DNA of 64,000 nucleotides from Cepaea nemoralis (Eukaryota > Mollusca > Gastropoda > Stylommatophora > Helicidae). A program made the translations under genes and the position numbers. Every line of letters begins with the position of its first letter. Position 1 is the first letter of the stretch. The stretch covers positions 124,001 through 188,000 of the forward strand of contig JACEFZ010015108.1 in assembly GCA_014155875.1 (NCBI GenBank). The letters run 5' to 3'. This document shows, in pieces, positions 12,481-25,358 of the stretch. The notes under the pieces were generated by a model. The model did no database searches, was not told where the DNA came from, and saw nothing but the letters and a program-made list of their open reading frames with translations.

Positions 12481-12964
12481 GATCTGCTCCCAAATCATCT
12501 GTGGCTGATTGGAATCCGGTATGTCAGGAATTTAAAGCTGCTTTCACTACCCCTGGGCCACAGATGTGACAAAATAAAAATATGGGGCCAGTATAAGAGT
12601 GCTGGAGCTGATCCAGTCTCTTAAAATGGATGTCGGACAATGTTCAGAATTGTATGGACAGGAAAGGTAGTCAGGGTGACTGGGCACCCCTTCACATAAT
12701 GGTGTGATCTAGAATATGTGGAAACCTCACATCTCAACACCCCACATACAAACAAACACCTATATGAATTCATGCATACTCACACACATGTACACTCACT
12801 CACTCACTCACTCACTCACGCACTCCTTACTTGGCAGGACTGTTTATTAAGAACTATTTGTCATTAAGAAAAGGATAATAATGTATACAATAATGTGTAA
12901 TATGATCTGGTGTTCCAATCTTGAAATCTGTTACCTTGTTGTTTTTTTTAAAATCTATTTTTAG

Positions 12965-13063
12965 TTCCAGGTCCAGTCACAGAACTGAAAATTGATAACA
13001 TAAGTGATAGATCATTGCGAGTCAACTGGAAACCCCCTCAGGAACTAAATGGAGTTCTCCTAG
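12965..13063 (+). CDS. sdk: sdk exon, FN3-2 first half
   Basis: Acceptor 'tttttag', donor 'gtattt' (weak at +4 to +6). Phase 1 in, phase 1 out. With the preceding G it reads 'VPGPVTELKIDNISDRSL', then 'VNWKPPQELNGVLLG': the A to C strands of FN3 with the conserved Trp and 'PP..LNG' turn. The next coding exon is at 23105, 10 kb away past the duplicated LINE block. Confidence 0.88.
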
Positions 13064-13269
13064 GTATTTGTTATGAGAAATGTATTAGTGTTGTAATTGG
13101 TTATGATTTTCCTTATTATGCCTTGGAAAAAAAAAAAGATCGTACAACTTTATTTTGAAGAACAGTTTCCTTATCGAAGGAAAACAATTCAGATGTTAGT
13201 CAAAGTGGTTATGACAGCTTCAGTAAGTGTTATTTAAAATAATTGCTGGTCAATTGATTGTATATAAAA

Positions 13270-13769
13270 CACTTACTGGAGTAGGACAGACAGAACTACA
13301 AAAATTAGATTTTTAAGAGCATGCATCTTTCCCATTGCAACATACGCCTGTGAGACCTGGACACTTACTAAACAAACTGAACAGCGCATAAATGCCTTTG
13401 AATATAAATGTTATAGACGAGTTCTAAGAATATCTTGGGTAATGAAAAGAACAAATGCATCCGTACTTCAGGAGCTGAATATTGAAGAAGGCTGGCTATT
13501 TAAGACGATAAAACAAAGAAAATTGAAATATTTTGGTCACTTGAAACGTCACGAAAGTTTGGAGAGAACAATAATGGAGGGGTATATGCCTGGGAAGAGA
13601 GGAAGAGGAAGGCCAAAGAGAAGATGGGTGCAGGATGTGGCGGATGATCTCCAGATAGGTGTATCGGACACGGGACATCTTGCTTATGATCGAGAGGTTT
13701 TCCGGAAGGTTGTTATGGGAACGAGGTTCTGCAAAGGACATGCTACTGAATCGAAGTAAAGGTCAGCAA
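13270..13769 (+). pseudogene. LINE family B, 3' end of reverse transcriptase ORF
   Basis: Reads 'TYACETWTLTKQTEQRINAF', 'RRVLRISWVMKRTNASVLQE', 'YFGHLKRHESLERTI' and 'KRGRGRPKRRWVQDVADDLQ', the usual C-terminal layout of RTE/Jockey-type LINE proteins. Only the last roughly 160 codons are present. The same family appears at 52257-53995 (interrupted). The L2-type LINE follows directly, so its exact 3' border is obscured. Confidence 0.75.
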
Positions 13770-13890
13770 TAGATTTGAAGCATTACAAGAGCAACTATCA
13801 AACAACAGCCTGGACGACAGAACATTGCCGAGAGAACACCCACATTCAAGAAACATCTGATAATCTGCAAGAAGACAGACTACAGCTGGA

Positions 13891-14648
13891 TTGTCATCCT
13901 TATCAGACACCGACAAAGCCGCAACAATTCAGCTTCCAGGTGCAGGAGTAGAAAGACTAACAAACAGTATACGTAATCTGGAGGTTAATACAGCCATTAA
14001 AAAGACGATTCATATAGGAATACAAGACACTATGAAAAACCAAAGTATAACAATTTCTCAGTTAAGAACACTACTTGACTTACTACATTACACTTTCCCA
14101 AATTCTACAGTTTTGTTCTCCTCCATCATACCACCAAGTTATGGCTCTCAACGTAGATTGGCTGACATAAACAATAACACAATGTACACTTAATCAACAA
14201 CACACCCTTCTTCACATCACAGACAGGAGCACCAAAGAAACGATTGTACAGAGACCAAATACACACATCCACATTAGGAACTAGTCTGCTTGCAAAGAAC
14301 ATTAAATACCCTGAAAGGGCACAAAACCTGACCAACACACAAATGCGAAAAACATTGATTTCTGAAGAACCAAGGCCAACCCAGGTTAACCGAAGCTCCC
14401 CCATTTCACCAGGTAAACGTCTGCTGACAGCTGACCCCCGACCTCCGGCCACTCAAGAATCACACATGCTACCAAGAATAAACCAACCCATCCTTCCTAC
14501 CCCCATCTTAGCACGGGAAGGAGATAACTACCACAATAGTTTTCCTGCCCTCCCCTGCAAGGAACCTGCATTGCAAACATCGGCACACACACATGGCAGT
14601 AATACCACTTTGACACAGCCCCCTCACGCGCACAAATGGGCCAACTAG
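13891..14648 (+). pseudogene. L2/CR1-like LINE ORF1 remnant (SGNH esterase)
   Basis: Frame 1 (13891-14193) carries 'IHIGIQDTM', 'QLRTLLDLLHYTFPNS' and 'VLFSSIIPP'; after a stop the second frame (14244-14648) carries 'YRDQIHTSTLGTSLLAKNIK'. Together these are the G-x-N/Q-D block and the terminal D-x-x-H block of the esterase-like ORF1 of CR1/L2 LINEs. The catalytic Asp and His of the last block are still there. At least one frameshift separates the two pieces. The Pro-rich tail after residue 60 of the second frame has no family I recognise. Confidence 0.65.
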
Positions 14649-17600
14649 CAGACAGCAGGAAGTTCCACATCATTGGGGTCCAGAACTTTACGCCAACGAT
14701 GGGCCACCTATCATACAACAACAGGTTCCGCATCATTGGAATCCAGAACTTGATGCAATTTAGTCCGGCCGCACTGAATCAAGCTTTTATGATGTCTCTA
14801 CAATACAGACCTGTAAGATAGGATATGTATTAAACACTGAGCCCTAAACGCAATATACTATACCAGGAAAAGAGCTTCCTCCTTGAACTTTAATTGCTTA
14901 CTGTTTAGCGTTTTATCTCCCATGTGGGATACCCAACTTTAAACAGGAACATTGACTTGTATAGTCATTTATTCATTCTTTCGGATAGCAGCTGTTACAT
15001 AGCTTGCAAAGTAGTTCGAGCTAATTAATTGTTATATGTTCATACGCTTTAATTCTTTTTGTTCTGTATTTGCACAATACTTGTTGGTCTCATTAGTTAT
15101 ATCGTTATACTATTGCCATTTACATATCAACTTCTATTACTGGTATTTTGTAAGTTAATGTAATTGTGTATTTTTATGATCTTGTATTTTTACCTAATTT
15201 TGACTAATTTACACCTACTTCTTGGGTGAAATGTCTGAGAAGTGGCAACATTGGCTCAATAAATCAGGAATACGTTTTGGACACTTAAACATATGCAACT
15301 TATTCAACAAGCTGCCAGAGTTATCTTCTATTCTTAATCAAAATGTTCATGTATTCGGCCTTAGTGAAAGTCATATGAGGACATCTCTATTAAAGGGTAC
15401 AAAGTTTTTAGAAGCGATCCCTGTAGGAAACAAGAGACAGGCATAGTAGCCTATGTTTATAATCTACTAAATTTTCACCATAGGCTAGACTTTGAAACTT
15501 GCGAAATAGAAGGTATTTGGTTGGAGTTAAAACTTCGAAACCACACACCCCTGATAATTGGCTACCTCTATCGAAATCCCAGGGCTGGACACGTTTGGTA
15601 CGAAAACTTCACTACCATGATGGATGTGATTTTCGCTTCCGGGAAGGAAATTATACTACTCGGAGACTTTAACATTGACACCAACAAATCCCATATAATT
15701 TGGGGAAATATAATTGCATCATACAACTTCCAACAAATAGTAAAACAAGATACTAGAGTAACAAACTCATCTTCAACACTTATAGATCACATTTATGTAA
15801 CTTGCTCGGACAACATCATAGAATGCACCGTGCCCAATTGTGCAGTGAGCGATCACTACCCAATATGCTGCACATGGTCTAAAAAAGGAATTAAAACTCC
15901 TAAACATAAACACATAACTGTAAAATATCGAAGCTACAAAAATTTCAACCAAAACGCATTTTTACAGGACTTGCTCAGTTCACCTCTAAACAATGATTAT
16001 CAACTTCCAGACCCGGATGATGCTCTGGAATCCTGGATGAAGATCTTTATTGATGTGTTTGATAGACATGTGCCAATCAAGGAAGTTCGAGTAAAACATC
16101 ACGTCAAACCACCTTGGATCACCCAGGAAATTCTTGAAATTATGAGAGACAGAGATAAGGCACATAAAAAGCGGGATCTCAGCACATACCGTACTCTTAG
16201 AAACAAAGTTCAATATACCATACGAAAAGAAAAGAAAAATTACTTTAAGAACTTAGTCGTGGATAAAACAAATAGTAAGGATATATGGAAGGCAATTAAC
16301 ACCTTGACAAACAAGCATAACTACTAAAATTCTTTACCATCAAATCCTATTTCATGCGACCAATTCAGTAACTTTTTTCAGAATGACATAGATCAGTTGA
16401 AGGCTACAATACCAAATTCTCCTTGCAACTTATCTTTACTGTCATCGTTTTGCCAGACCAGATGCCCCTGAGATATCCTTTCTGACATACCGCTAATGAC
16501 AGTCACTGAAGTATTCACTTACCTCAGTAAACTAAAAAACACAAACTCATCTGGGTTTGATGGAATCAGCAGTCGGATTCTCCGCTGTGCTGCGCCAGTG
16601 ATCTGTGTATCACTAACCTATGTATATAATCAGTGTCTCACCATAGGTCACTTTCCATCAGCTCTCAAAATCGCTAAAGTGTATCCTCTCCTTAAATCTG
16701 GTTCATTGGACAATGGTCTCCTGAACAACTATAGACCCATTTCTTTACTATCATCACTATCTAAATCACTAGAAAAACACATCCATAAGGTAACATTACA
16801 GTATTTAGATCGCAACAAGCTTATAGTTGACAGTCAATCAGGATTTCGACCAAAATATTCTTGCCATACGGCCCTAACAAACATGATAGAAAATTGGCAC
16901 CAGAATATAAATAACAACAATCTATGTGGAGCTGTGTTTATCGATTTCAGAAAAGCATTTGATATGATAGACCATGCCATTTTAATTAAAAAACTAGAGA
17001 CAATGAAAATTGGCCCTCATGTTGTGACGCTAATAACATCTTTTCTATCACAATAAATCTCTGTCCCAAACCACTACCTTCAATACTGGAGTTCTGCAAG
17101 GCTCTATTCTTGGCTCTCTATTATTCACCATATATATTAATGATCTACCTTTGCATCTTTCATCGTCCTGCGATCTATTTGCAGACGACTGTACAGTGTA
17201 TACAAACGCTGAAAGCGGTAATTTGCTGGAGTCGTCTTTGCAACAAGAATTAAATATTGTAGTTAGGTCGAGCTATGCGAACCGTATGCAAATTAACATC
17301 ACTAAAACAAAATCTATGTTATTAACAACCAGACAAAGACTTCAGACTCTAAATTCACACAGATCACTTCAACTTCATATCGATAACATGCCAGTAGAAA
17401 GTGTAATTGAGCACAAAACATTAAGCCTCATCATTGATAGAAACCTAACCTTTAATCCTCACGTTCAAGCGCTCACTAAACAAACAGCGAAAAAAGTCTA
17501 CCAACTCACCAAAATTAAACATTTCCTTGATGAGGACACAAGGAAAATATTCTATACGTCTCGCATACAGACACATTTTGACTACTGCTCTACAATCTGG

Positions 17601-18724
17601 GACGGTTGTTCCAATTCAAGCACCAAGCGACTTTACTCACTCCAGAAACGGGCCATGAGTTTAATTTATAGCAAACATTTAACTAACAATCCTAGCCTGC
17701 ATAAACACCTTCAGTTACTACCACTCCGCAAACGTCTGCTTTTCAATAAGGCCAAACTAATTCACAAAATACTACATCAGAATGCCCCAAATTACCTTTG
17801 GCCATTGTTTGAATATAATGCTAGACAGTAAACGATTAAATATATTACACATTCCGAAGCCTAGGATAGACTTATACAAAACAAGCTTAACGTACTCTGC
17901 AGCTCAGCTGTGGAACAATCTTCCACATGAAATAAAAGACATCACCAATCCCTATACATATAATCACAAATTATTTGAACACTATCTCAGTACGAATTAC
18001 CTTCCCCCTTAATAATAGAAGTAATAATAATAAAACCCTAGTATAACAGCCAGTCCTCTTTTGGTAGGCCAGTATATTCCACATAGCTAATAACAAGTGC
18101 CACACAGTTATTACTATTACTGAGTCGTGTAGTATTGATTTTTAATTTTTCCACATGCCTTTATAATGCATATCTTTTATATTGTTGCTGTTGTGATAAA
18201 AGGGCAGAATGTTAGACGGGCCTGCATGCCCAATTCTTAACCCTTTCAAAATAAAGTTTTGTTGTTGTTGTTGTTGTTGTTGTGTGGAAATGTGCTGGAA
18301 TTTTCTGTTACATGCCAGTTTGAAGTATCATCCTGTAGCAGGTCTTTTAAAAAATGTTGCTCTCTTCATGGCCTGCCAGAAAGTTTCTTGATTCCTTACC
18401 AGTTCTTATGCCTCATGCATCCTCTTGATCAAGGTTTTTGCTGTGTACGTCTTCATTCTGGTAGACACTGCTTCTTCCTGCAGGTACCATACTGTTCTTT
18501 TAAGGCTATTGTGACATTTATTAGTCTGGTATTTCAGTTTCTGTGCAGTGAGCTTAAAATTACTTTTACCATTTAAGGCCCAACATTTTCTTTCAAAAAT
18601 AGGCTTATAAAAATGTGATATTTGAGCATGTGCATTAAGAATTAAATTGTGTTGTTGCCTGGTTTAGAATGAAGAAGTAAAACTCATTTTGTCATTGAAA
18701 AATATATATAATAATTTCAGGTTA
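14349..18724. repeat. Tandem duplication, copy A (4,376 bp)
   Basis: Matches 18733-23108 at a fixed offset of 4,384 with no difference seen in all stretches compared, including the GTT array. It contains the LINE from the end of ORF1 onward, 440 bp of intron, the sdk splice acceptor and the first four bases of the exon. An 8-bp filler, 'aatccccg', separates the copies. Confidence 0.95.
15222..18012 (+). pseudogene. L2/CR1-like LINE ORF2, copy A
   Basis: Endonuclease: 'RFGHLNICNLFNK', 'FGLSESHM', 'LGDFNID', 'LIDHIY', 'SDHYPI'. Reverse transcriptase: 'SSGFDGIS', 'NNYRPISLLSS', 'FIDFRKAFDMIDHAI', and 'LFADDCTVY' with the two catalytic Asp. The end 'SAAQLWNNLPHEIKD' is the usual close of CR1/L2 ORF2. 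It is broken by frameshifts or stops near 15400, 16325, 17055 and 17830, so no full protein can be made. Confidence 0.85.
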
Positions 18725-18796
18725 AATCCCCGAAAACATTGATTTCTGAAGAACCAAGGCCAACCCAGGTTAACCGAAGCTCCCCCATTTCACCAG
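18721..18796 (+). promoter_or_regulatory. Decoy splice acceptor and possible poison exon
   Basis: The duplicated acceptor at 18718-18720 has about 440 bp of upstream intron identical to the true one. A 'cag|gtaaac' donor lies at 18796/18797, and a weaker 'cag|gttaac' at 18768/18769. Entered in phase 1, the sequence reads Gly then TAA, so inclusion would stop translation at once. Whether it is used is unknown. Confidence 0.4.
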
Positions 18797-21700
18797 GTAA
18801 ACGTCTGCTGACAGCTGACCCCCGACCTCCGGCCACTCAAGAATCACACATGCTACCAAGAATAAACCAACCCATCCTTCCTACCCCCATCTTAGCACGG
18901 GAAGGAGATAACTACCACAATAGTTTTCCTGCCCTCCCCTGCAAGGAACCTGCATTGCAAACATCGGCACACACACATGGCAGTAATACCACTTTGACAC
19001 AGCCCCCTCACGCGCACAAATGGGCCAACTAGCAGACAGCAGGAAGTTCCACATCATTGGGGTCCAGAACTTTACGCCAACGATGGGCCACCTATCATAC
19101 AACAACAGGTTCCGCATCATTGGAATCCAGAACTTGATGCAATTTAGTCCGGCCGCACTGAATCAAGCTTTTATGATGTCTCTACAATACAGACCTGTAA
19201 GATAGGATATGTATTAAACACTGAGCCCTAAACGCAATATACTATACCAGGAAAAGAGCTTCCTCCTTGAACTTTAATTGCTTACTGTTTAGCGTTTTAT
19301 CTCCCATGTGGGATACCCAACTTTAAACAGGAACATTGACTTGTATAGTCATTTATTCATTCTTTCGGATAGCAGCTGTTACATAGCTTGCAAAGTAGTT
19401 CGAGCTAATTAATTGTTATATGTTCATACGCTTTAATTCTTTTTGTTCTGTATTTGCACAATACTTGTTGGTCTCATTAGTTATATCGTTATACTATTGC
19501 CATTTACATATCAACTTCTATTACTGGTATTTTGTAAGTTAATGTAATTGTGTATTTTTATGATCTTGTATTTTTACCTAATTTTGACTAATTTACACCT
19601 ACTTCTTGGGTGAAATGTCTGAGAAGTGGCAACATTGGCTCAATAAATCAGGAATACGTTTTGGACACTTAAACATATGCAACTTATTCAACAAGCTGCC
19701 AGAGTTATCTTCTATTCTTAATCAAAATGTTCATGTATTCGGCCTTAGTGAAAGTCATATGAGGACATCTCTATTAAAGGGTACAAAGTTTTTAGAAGCG
19801 ATCCCTGTAGGAAACAAGAGACAGGCATAGTAGCCTATGTTTATAATCTACTAAATTTTCACCATAGGCTAGACTTTGAAACTTGCGAAATAGAAGGTAT
19901 TTGGTTGGAGTTAAAACTTCGAAACCACACACCCCTGATAATTGGCTACCTCTATCGAAATCCCAGGGCTGGACACGTTTGGTACGAAAACTTCACTACC
20001 ATGATGGATGTGATTTTCGCTTCCGGGAAGGAAATTATACTACTCGGAGACTTTAACATTGACACCAACAAATCCCATATAATTTGGGGAAATATAATTG
20101 CATCATACAACTTCCAACAAATAGTAAAACAAGATACTAGAGTAACAAACTCATCTTCAACACTTATAGATCACATTTATGTAACTTGCTCGGACAACAT
20201 CATAGAATGCACCGTGCCCAATTGTGCAGTGAGCGATCACTACCCAATATGCTGCACATGGTCTAAAAAAGGAATTAAAACTCCTAAACATAAACACATA
20301 ACTGTAAAATATCGAAGCTACAAAAATTTCAACCAAAACGCATTTTTACAGGACTTGCTCAGTTCACCTCTAAACAATGATTATCAACTTCCAGACCCGG
20401 ATGATGCTCTGGAATCCTGGATGAAGATCTTTATTGATGTGTTTGATAGACATGTGCCAATCAAGGAAGTTCGAGTAAAACATCACGTCAAACCACCTTG
20501 GATCACCCAGGAAATTCTTGAAATTATGAGAGACAGAGATAAGGCACATAAAAAGCGGGATCTCAGCACATACCGTACTCTTAGAAACAAAGTTCAATAT
20601 ACCATACGAAAAGAAAAGAAAAATTACTTTAAGAACTTAGTCGTGGATAAAACAAATAGTAAGGATATATGGAAGGCAATTAACACCTTGACAAACAAGC
20701 ATAACTACTAAAATTCTTTACCATCAAATCCTATTTCATGCGACCAATTCAGTAACTTTTTTCAGAATGACATAGATCAGTTGAAGGCTACAATACCAAA
20801 TTCTCCTTGCAACTTATCTTTACTGTCATCGTTTTGCCAGACCAGATGCCCCTGAGATATCCTTTCTGACATACCGCTAATGACAGTCACTGAAGTATTC
20901 ACTTACCTCAGTAAACTAAAAAACACAAACTCATCTGGGTTTGATGGAATCAGCAGTCGGATTCTCCGCTGTGCTGCGCCAGTGATCTGTGTATCACTAA
21001 CCTATGTATATAATCAGTGTCTCACCATAGGTCACTTTCCATCAGCTCTCAAAATCGCTAAAGTGTATCCTCTCCTTAAATCTGGTTCATTGGACAATGG
21101 TCTCCTGAACAACTATAGACCCATTTCTTTACTATCATCACTATCTAAATCACTAGAAAAACACATCCATAAGGTAACATTACAGTATTTAGATCGCAAC
21201 AAGCTTATAGTTGACAGTCAATCAGGATTTCGACCAAAATATTCTTGCCATACGGCCCTAACAAACATGATAGAAAATTGGCACCAGAATATAAATAACA
21301 ACAATCTATGTGGAGCTGTGTTTATCGATTTCAGAAAAGCATTTGATATGATAGACCATGCCATTTTAATTAAAAAACTAGAGACAATGAAAATTGGCCC
21401 TCATGTTGTGACGCTAATAACATCTTTTCTATCACAATAAATCTCTGTCCCAAACCACTACCTTCAATACTGGAGTTCTGCAAGGCTCTATTCTTGGCTC
21501 TCTATTATTCACCATATATATTAATGATCTACCTTTGCATCTTTCATCGTCCTGCGATCTATTTGCAGACGACTGTACAGTGTATACAAACGCTGAAAGC
21601 GGTAATTTGCTGGAGTCGTCTTTGCAACAAGAATTAAATATTGTAGTTAGGTCGAGCTATGCGAACCGTATGCAAATTAACATCACTAAAACAAAATCTA

Positions 21701-22667
21701 TGTTATTAACAACCAGACAAAGACTTCAGACTCTAAATTCACACAGATCACTTCAACTTCATATCGATAACATGCCAGTAGAAAGTGTAATTGAGCACAA
21801 AACATTAAGCCTCATCATTGATAGAAACCTAACCTTTAATCCTCACGTTCAAGCGCTCACTAAACAAACAGCGAAAAAAGTCTACCAACTCACCAAAATT
21901 AAACATTTCCTTGATGAGGACACAAGGAAAATATTCTATACGTCTCGCATACAGACACATTTTGACTACTGCTCTACAATCTGGGACGGTTGTTCCAATT
22001 CAAGCACCAAGCGACTTTACTCACTCCAGAAACGGGCCATGAGTTTAATTTATAGCAAACATTTAACTAACAATCCTAGCCTGCATAAACACCTTCAGTT
22101 ACTACCACTCCGCAAACGTCTGCTTTTCAATAAGGCCAAACTAATTCACAAAATACTACATCAGAATGCCCCAAATTACCTTTGGCCATTGTTTGAATAT
22201 AATGCTAGACAGTAAACGATTAAATATATTACACATTCCGAAGCCTAGGATAGACTTATACAAAACAAGCTTAACGTACTCTGCAGCTCAGCTGTGGAAC
22301 AATCTTCCACATGAAATAAAAGACATCACCAATCCCTATACATATAATCACAAATTATTTGAACACTATCTCAGTACGAATTACCTTCCCCCTTAATAAT
22401 AGAAGTAATAATAATAAAACCCTAGTATAACAGCCAGTCCTCTTTTGGTAGGCCAGTATATTCCACATAGCTAATAACAAGTGCCACACAGTTATTACTA
22501 TTACTGAGTCGTGTAGTATTGATTTTTAATTTTTCCACATGCCTTTATAATGCATATCTTTTATATTGTTGCTGTTGTGATAAAAGGGCAGAATGTTAGA
22601 CGGGCCTGCATGCCCAATTCTTAACCCTTTCAAAATAAAGTTTTGTTGTTGTTGTTGTTGTTGTTGT
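18733..22667 (+). mobile_element. L2/CR1-like LINE, copy B (5'-truncated by the duplication)
   Basis: Starts inside the Pro-rich part of ORF1 and runs to the same GTT tail. The 5' truncation is the duplication breakpoint, not incomplete reverse transcription. Confidence 0.9.
19606..22396 (+). pseudogene. L2/CR1-like LINE ORF2, copy B
   Basis: Same endonuclease and reverse transcriptase motifs and exactly the same frameshifts and stops as copy A, each displaced by 4,384. The shared defects show that the element was dead before it was duplicated. Confidence 0.9.
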
Positions 22668-23104
22668 GTGGAAATGTGCTGGAATTTTCTGTTACATGCC
22701 AGTTTGAAGTATCATCCTGTAGCAGGTCTTTTAAAAAATGTTGCTCTCTTCATGGCCTGCCAGAAAGTTTCTTGATTCCTTACCAGTTCTTATGCCTCAT
22801 GCATCCTCTTGATCAAGGTTTTTGCTGTGTACGTCTTCATTCTGGTAGACACTGCTTCTTCCTGCAGGTACCATACTGTTCTTTTAAGGCTATTGTGACA
22901 TTTATTAGTCTGGTATTTCAGTTTCTGTGCAGTGAGCTTAAAATTACTTTTACCATTTAAGGCCCAACATTTTCTTTCAAAAATAGGCTTATAAAAATGT
23001 GATATTTGAGCATGTGCATTAAGAATTAAATTGTGTTGTTGCCTGGTTTAGAATGAAGAAGTAAAACTCATTTTGTCATTGAAAAATATATATAATAATT
23101 TCAG

Positions 23105-23293
23105 GTTACGAAGTCGGAATACAGGAGAAAAACTCAAGTCTTATAGACTCCTTTAATAGGACTTCAAATTACACATCACACACATTCAGCAACCTCAAGT
23201 ATGAGACTGCCTATGTGATATATGTGCGAGCAAGGACACAAGTGGGACTTGGACCAGCTAGTACTACTGAGATTGTTTCTGGTGTACCACCAG
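23105..23293 (+). CDS. sdk: sdk exon, FN3-2 second half
   Basis: Acceptor 'atttcag', donor 'gtaact'; phase 1 in and out. It starts 'YEVGIQEKNSS' after completing the split Gly codon and ends 'TEIVSGVPP', with NSS, NRT and NYT sequons and the 'Y.V.VRA.T..G.GP' strand. The acceptor and the first four exon bases are also present 4,384 bp upstream at 18720-18724, left by the tandem duplication. There the fifth exon base differs and an in-frame stop follows, so 23105 is the coding copy. Confidence 0.88.
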
Positions 23294-24165
23294 GTAACTG
23301 ATTCTTTGATTTCCATTACTTTAAGTACATTGTTTTCATTTTCTTCCGACCTGTTTGCTGTACTAACGGTGTATAGAGAAAACCTAGCGCTTTGTATGTA
23401 ACATATAAATGTACACCCTGCCTGTATGCCTCACACTCTTAAGGTCATTGGTTTGTTTTTGGATTGTGTAAAATGTTTTTCCAGAGATGTTTTGGGGTCA
23501 TCATGGAGCTATGCAGTTCGTACTTTGTGCAATACTCTAGCCAGGCAGCTAGCCATTCTGTGGAGAGAGAACGAGCTGGAAGAGGGTAAAACCTGGTGCA
23601 GTGAAATTTATTCTGTTGCTGTTAACTTTTAACACACTGCCTAGGTTTTACAGACCACATCTAATGTAGCATGCCACAGATAACGATAGAGCCCAACTAA
23701 ACTGATGCTGTCCATGTTGACAGGCAGGTGTCCTACTGGTCTACCTCAAAGACAGCGAATAAAGGAAAAACCTAATATAAAAATGAAAAACTTTCAAACA
23801 AATAATTAACAAAGACACATAGATACTAATATCTTTTCTCGGCTGAGTGTCCCAGCTTATCTTTGAGGCAGCAGTTTTGTGTCTTTTAAGAATGGTCCCA
23901 ATCACACAACCTTCCCAATTTTAGGAAGCTGTCAATGGCTGTGCTGCCACCTTGAAATCTCTTGGGATCACGGGCTTGTGAAACCCTTTAATACTGGAAG
24001 ATGGCAACAAACACAGGAGAGGAAGAAATTATGACAAGAGTGAAAATGTACTCAAATCATAGAAAATGTGTAACTGAATTCATGAAAAGACCACAGGTTT
24101 GTGAAATAGTTTAAAAATAAAAAATCCACAGACAACTTTAAATGCTGTTAAGTGTATTATGTATA
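23294..24165. other. Intronic sequence, nothing recognised
   Basis: No coding or clear repeat signal between the FN3-2 exon and the SINE at 24170. Confidence 0.4.
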
Positions 24166-24169
24166 TAAT

Positions 24170-24380
24170 GCTACCCTATATTATATGCCAATTGGCAGTA
24201 AGTTGGTGGTGTGGTCAGTATCACGCCACCTACCTTTACCTGCTTGACAATTTTCTGGTACCCATTTTAGGCTGGTTCGACTTGAGAGCCTATGTCAGTG
24301 GAATAAACACACTGCCTCAAAGAGTAGTCAAACATATGACCACCAGGCTGGCAGGCAAGTGTGTTAGCCAGTTCTACAGC
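24170..24380 (-). mobile_element. tRNA-headed SINE (family T), minus strand
   Basis: In reverse: 'ttttctggtacccattttag', 'ctcaaagagtagtcaaac' and 'gctggcaggcaagtgtgtta', the same order as the 48380 copy. The tRNA-like head lies at the right end. Confidence 0.65.
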
Positions 24381-25214
24381 TTCCTTTGTGAAGTAGAATT
24401 GCATTGAAACCACAGGAAGTCTCTGATGAAACTAATCAAAAGATTATAGATTTGTCATTGTCATTTCCTATTTTTGAGGGCACAATGGGTTGGCAGAACA
24501 GAGAAAGTACTAGAAAAATGGGAGCACCCATAATTATTACCATTTTGAGGACACATTATCACCCTCATAAATCAGCAGTTTCTCACTGGTCAGTCTTTGT
24601 GGGTGTCAAAATAATTCACCCAAGCTGATGACAAGCAGTTCTAAATGGTGTGGCAAGAAAGAAAGTCTTGTGTTGTCTCTGATGTTTCACCATATGCTGT
24701 CCAGCTAGAATGGTTGTGGCTCTGTGAAAGTTTTGTACAATGTACAGCATTTGTGTTCAAATCTGGTGTAGTAAATAGTCAGTAAAGATCATCAGGTTTT
24801 GCATCAGAATTCACATCACACTTGTGCAGTACTTCCCTAATGTGATTTCATTGTCCCCTACTGCAGCTGGATTCTATTGAGCCAATATATATAACCTCTA
24901 ATTATCTTTGAAGGAGAACACAAGATACGAGAAGCATGGTCAAAGTGCCAGTTGGCAAAGCAGTTTATGATAGTGGATTGACGTATGACAGCCAAAAAGA
25001 TAAAACAAGAAATGTGAACTAGATTTGGTAGTCAGTATATTTAACCAATATCAGCAAGACTGGGAGTAATTTATAATGCATTGAGAAAACTACAGCAGTC
25101 TAAAATGTAAATAACAAACCACTTCTGTCCTGAAATAAGACAAAAGCTTCTAAATTGTCTATGAAAATATTGCTGAGTTGGTTTCATAAGTTTAGTTATT
25201 GATTAGTATTTATA

Positions 25215-25358
25215 CCAGGAAGGCTAACCCAGTAAACAAGAGGGAAAAAAAGAATTTGGATGTATTGGCAAAAAGGCTCAAATATCGCATCTCTGCTGTT
25301 AACAGACACAACCCAGTCATGTTCAAAAACAAAAATACCAAACGACAAGAAGAAGACA
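25215..25358 (+). mobile_element. GAA-tailed SINE (family G), copy 1
   Basis: 144 bp, starting 'ccaggaaggctaaccc' and ending 'gacaagaagaagac'. It is flanked by 'attagtatttata' (25202-25214) and 'attagcatttata' (25359-25371), a 13-bp target duplication with one mismatch. The most diverged of four copies in the window. Confidence 0.8.

Larger units (their letters stand above)
13770..18283 (+). mobile_element. L2/CR1-like LINE, dead, with (GTT)n tail
   Basis: Nearly complete element about 4.5 kb long: an ORF1 remnant with SGNH-esterase motifs, an ORF2 with AP endonuclease and reverse transcriptase, and a 3' end of GTT repeats at about 18258-18281 after 'caaaataaag'. I see no clear target-site duplication. 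The segment from 14349 onward is repeated exactly downstream. The 5' boundary is approximate. Confidence 0.85.
18733..23108. repeat. Tandem duplication, copy B (4,376 bp)
   Basis: Second copy; its right end runs into the real sdk exon at 23105. Either a very recent tandem duplication or an assembly artefact. Confidence 0.95.
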
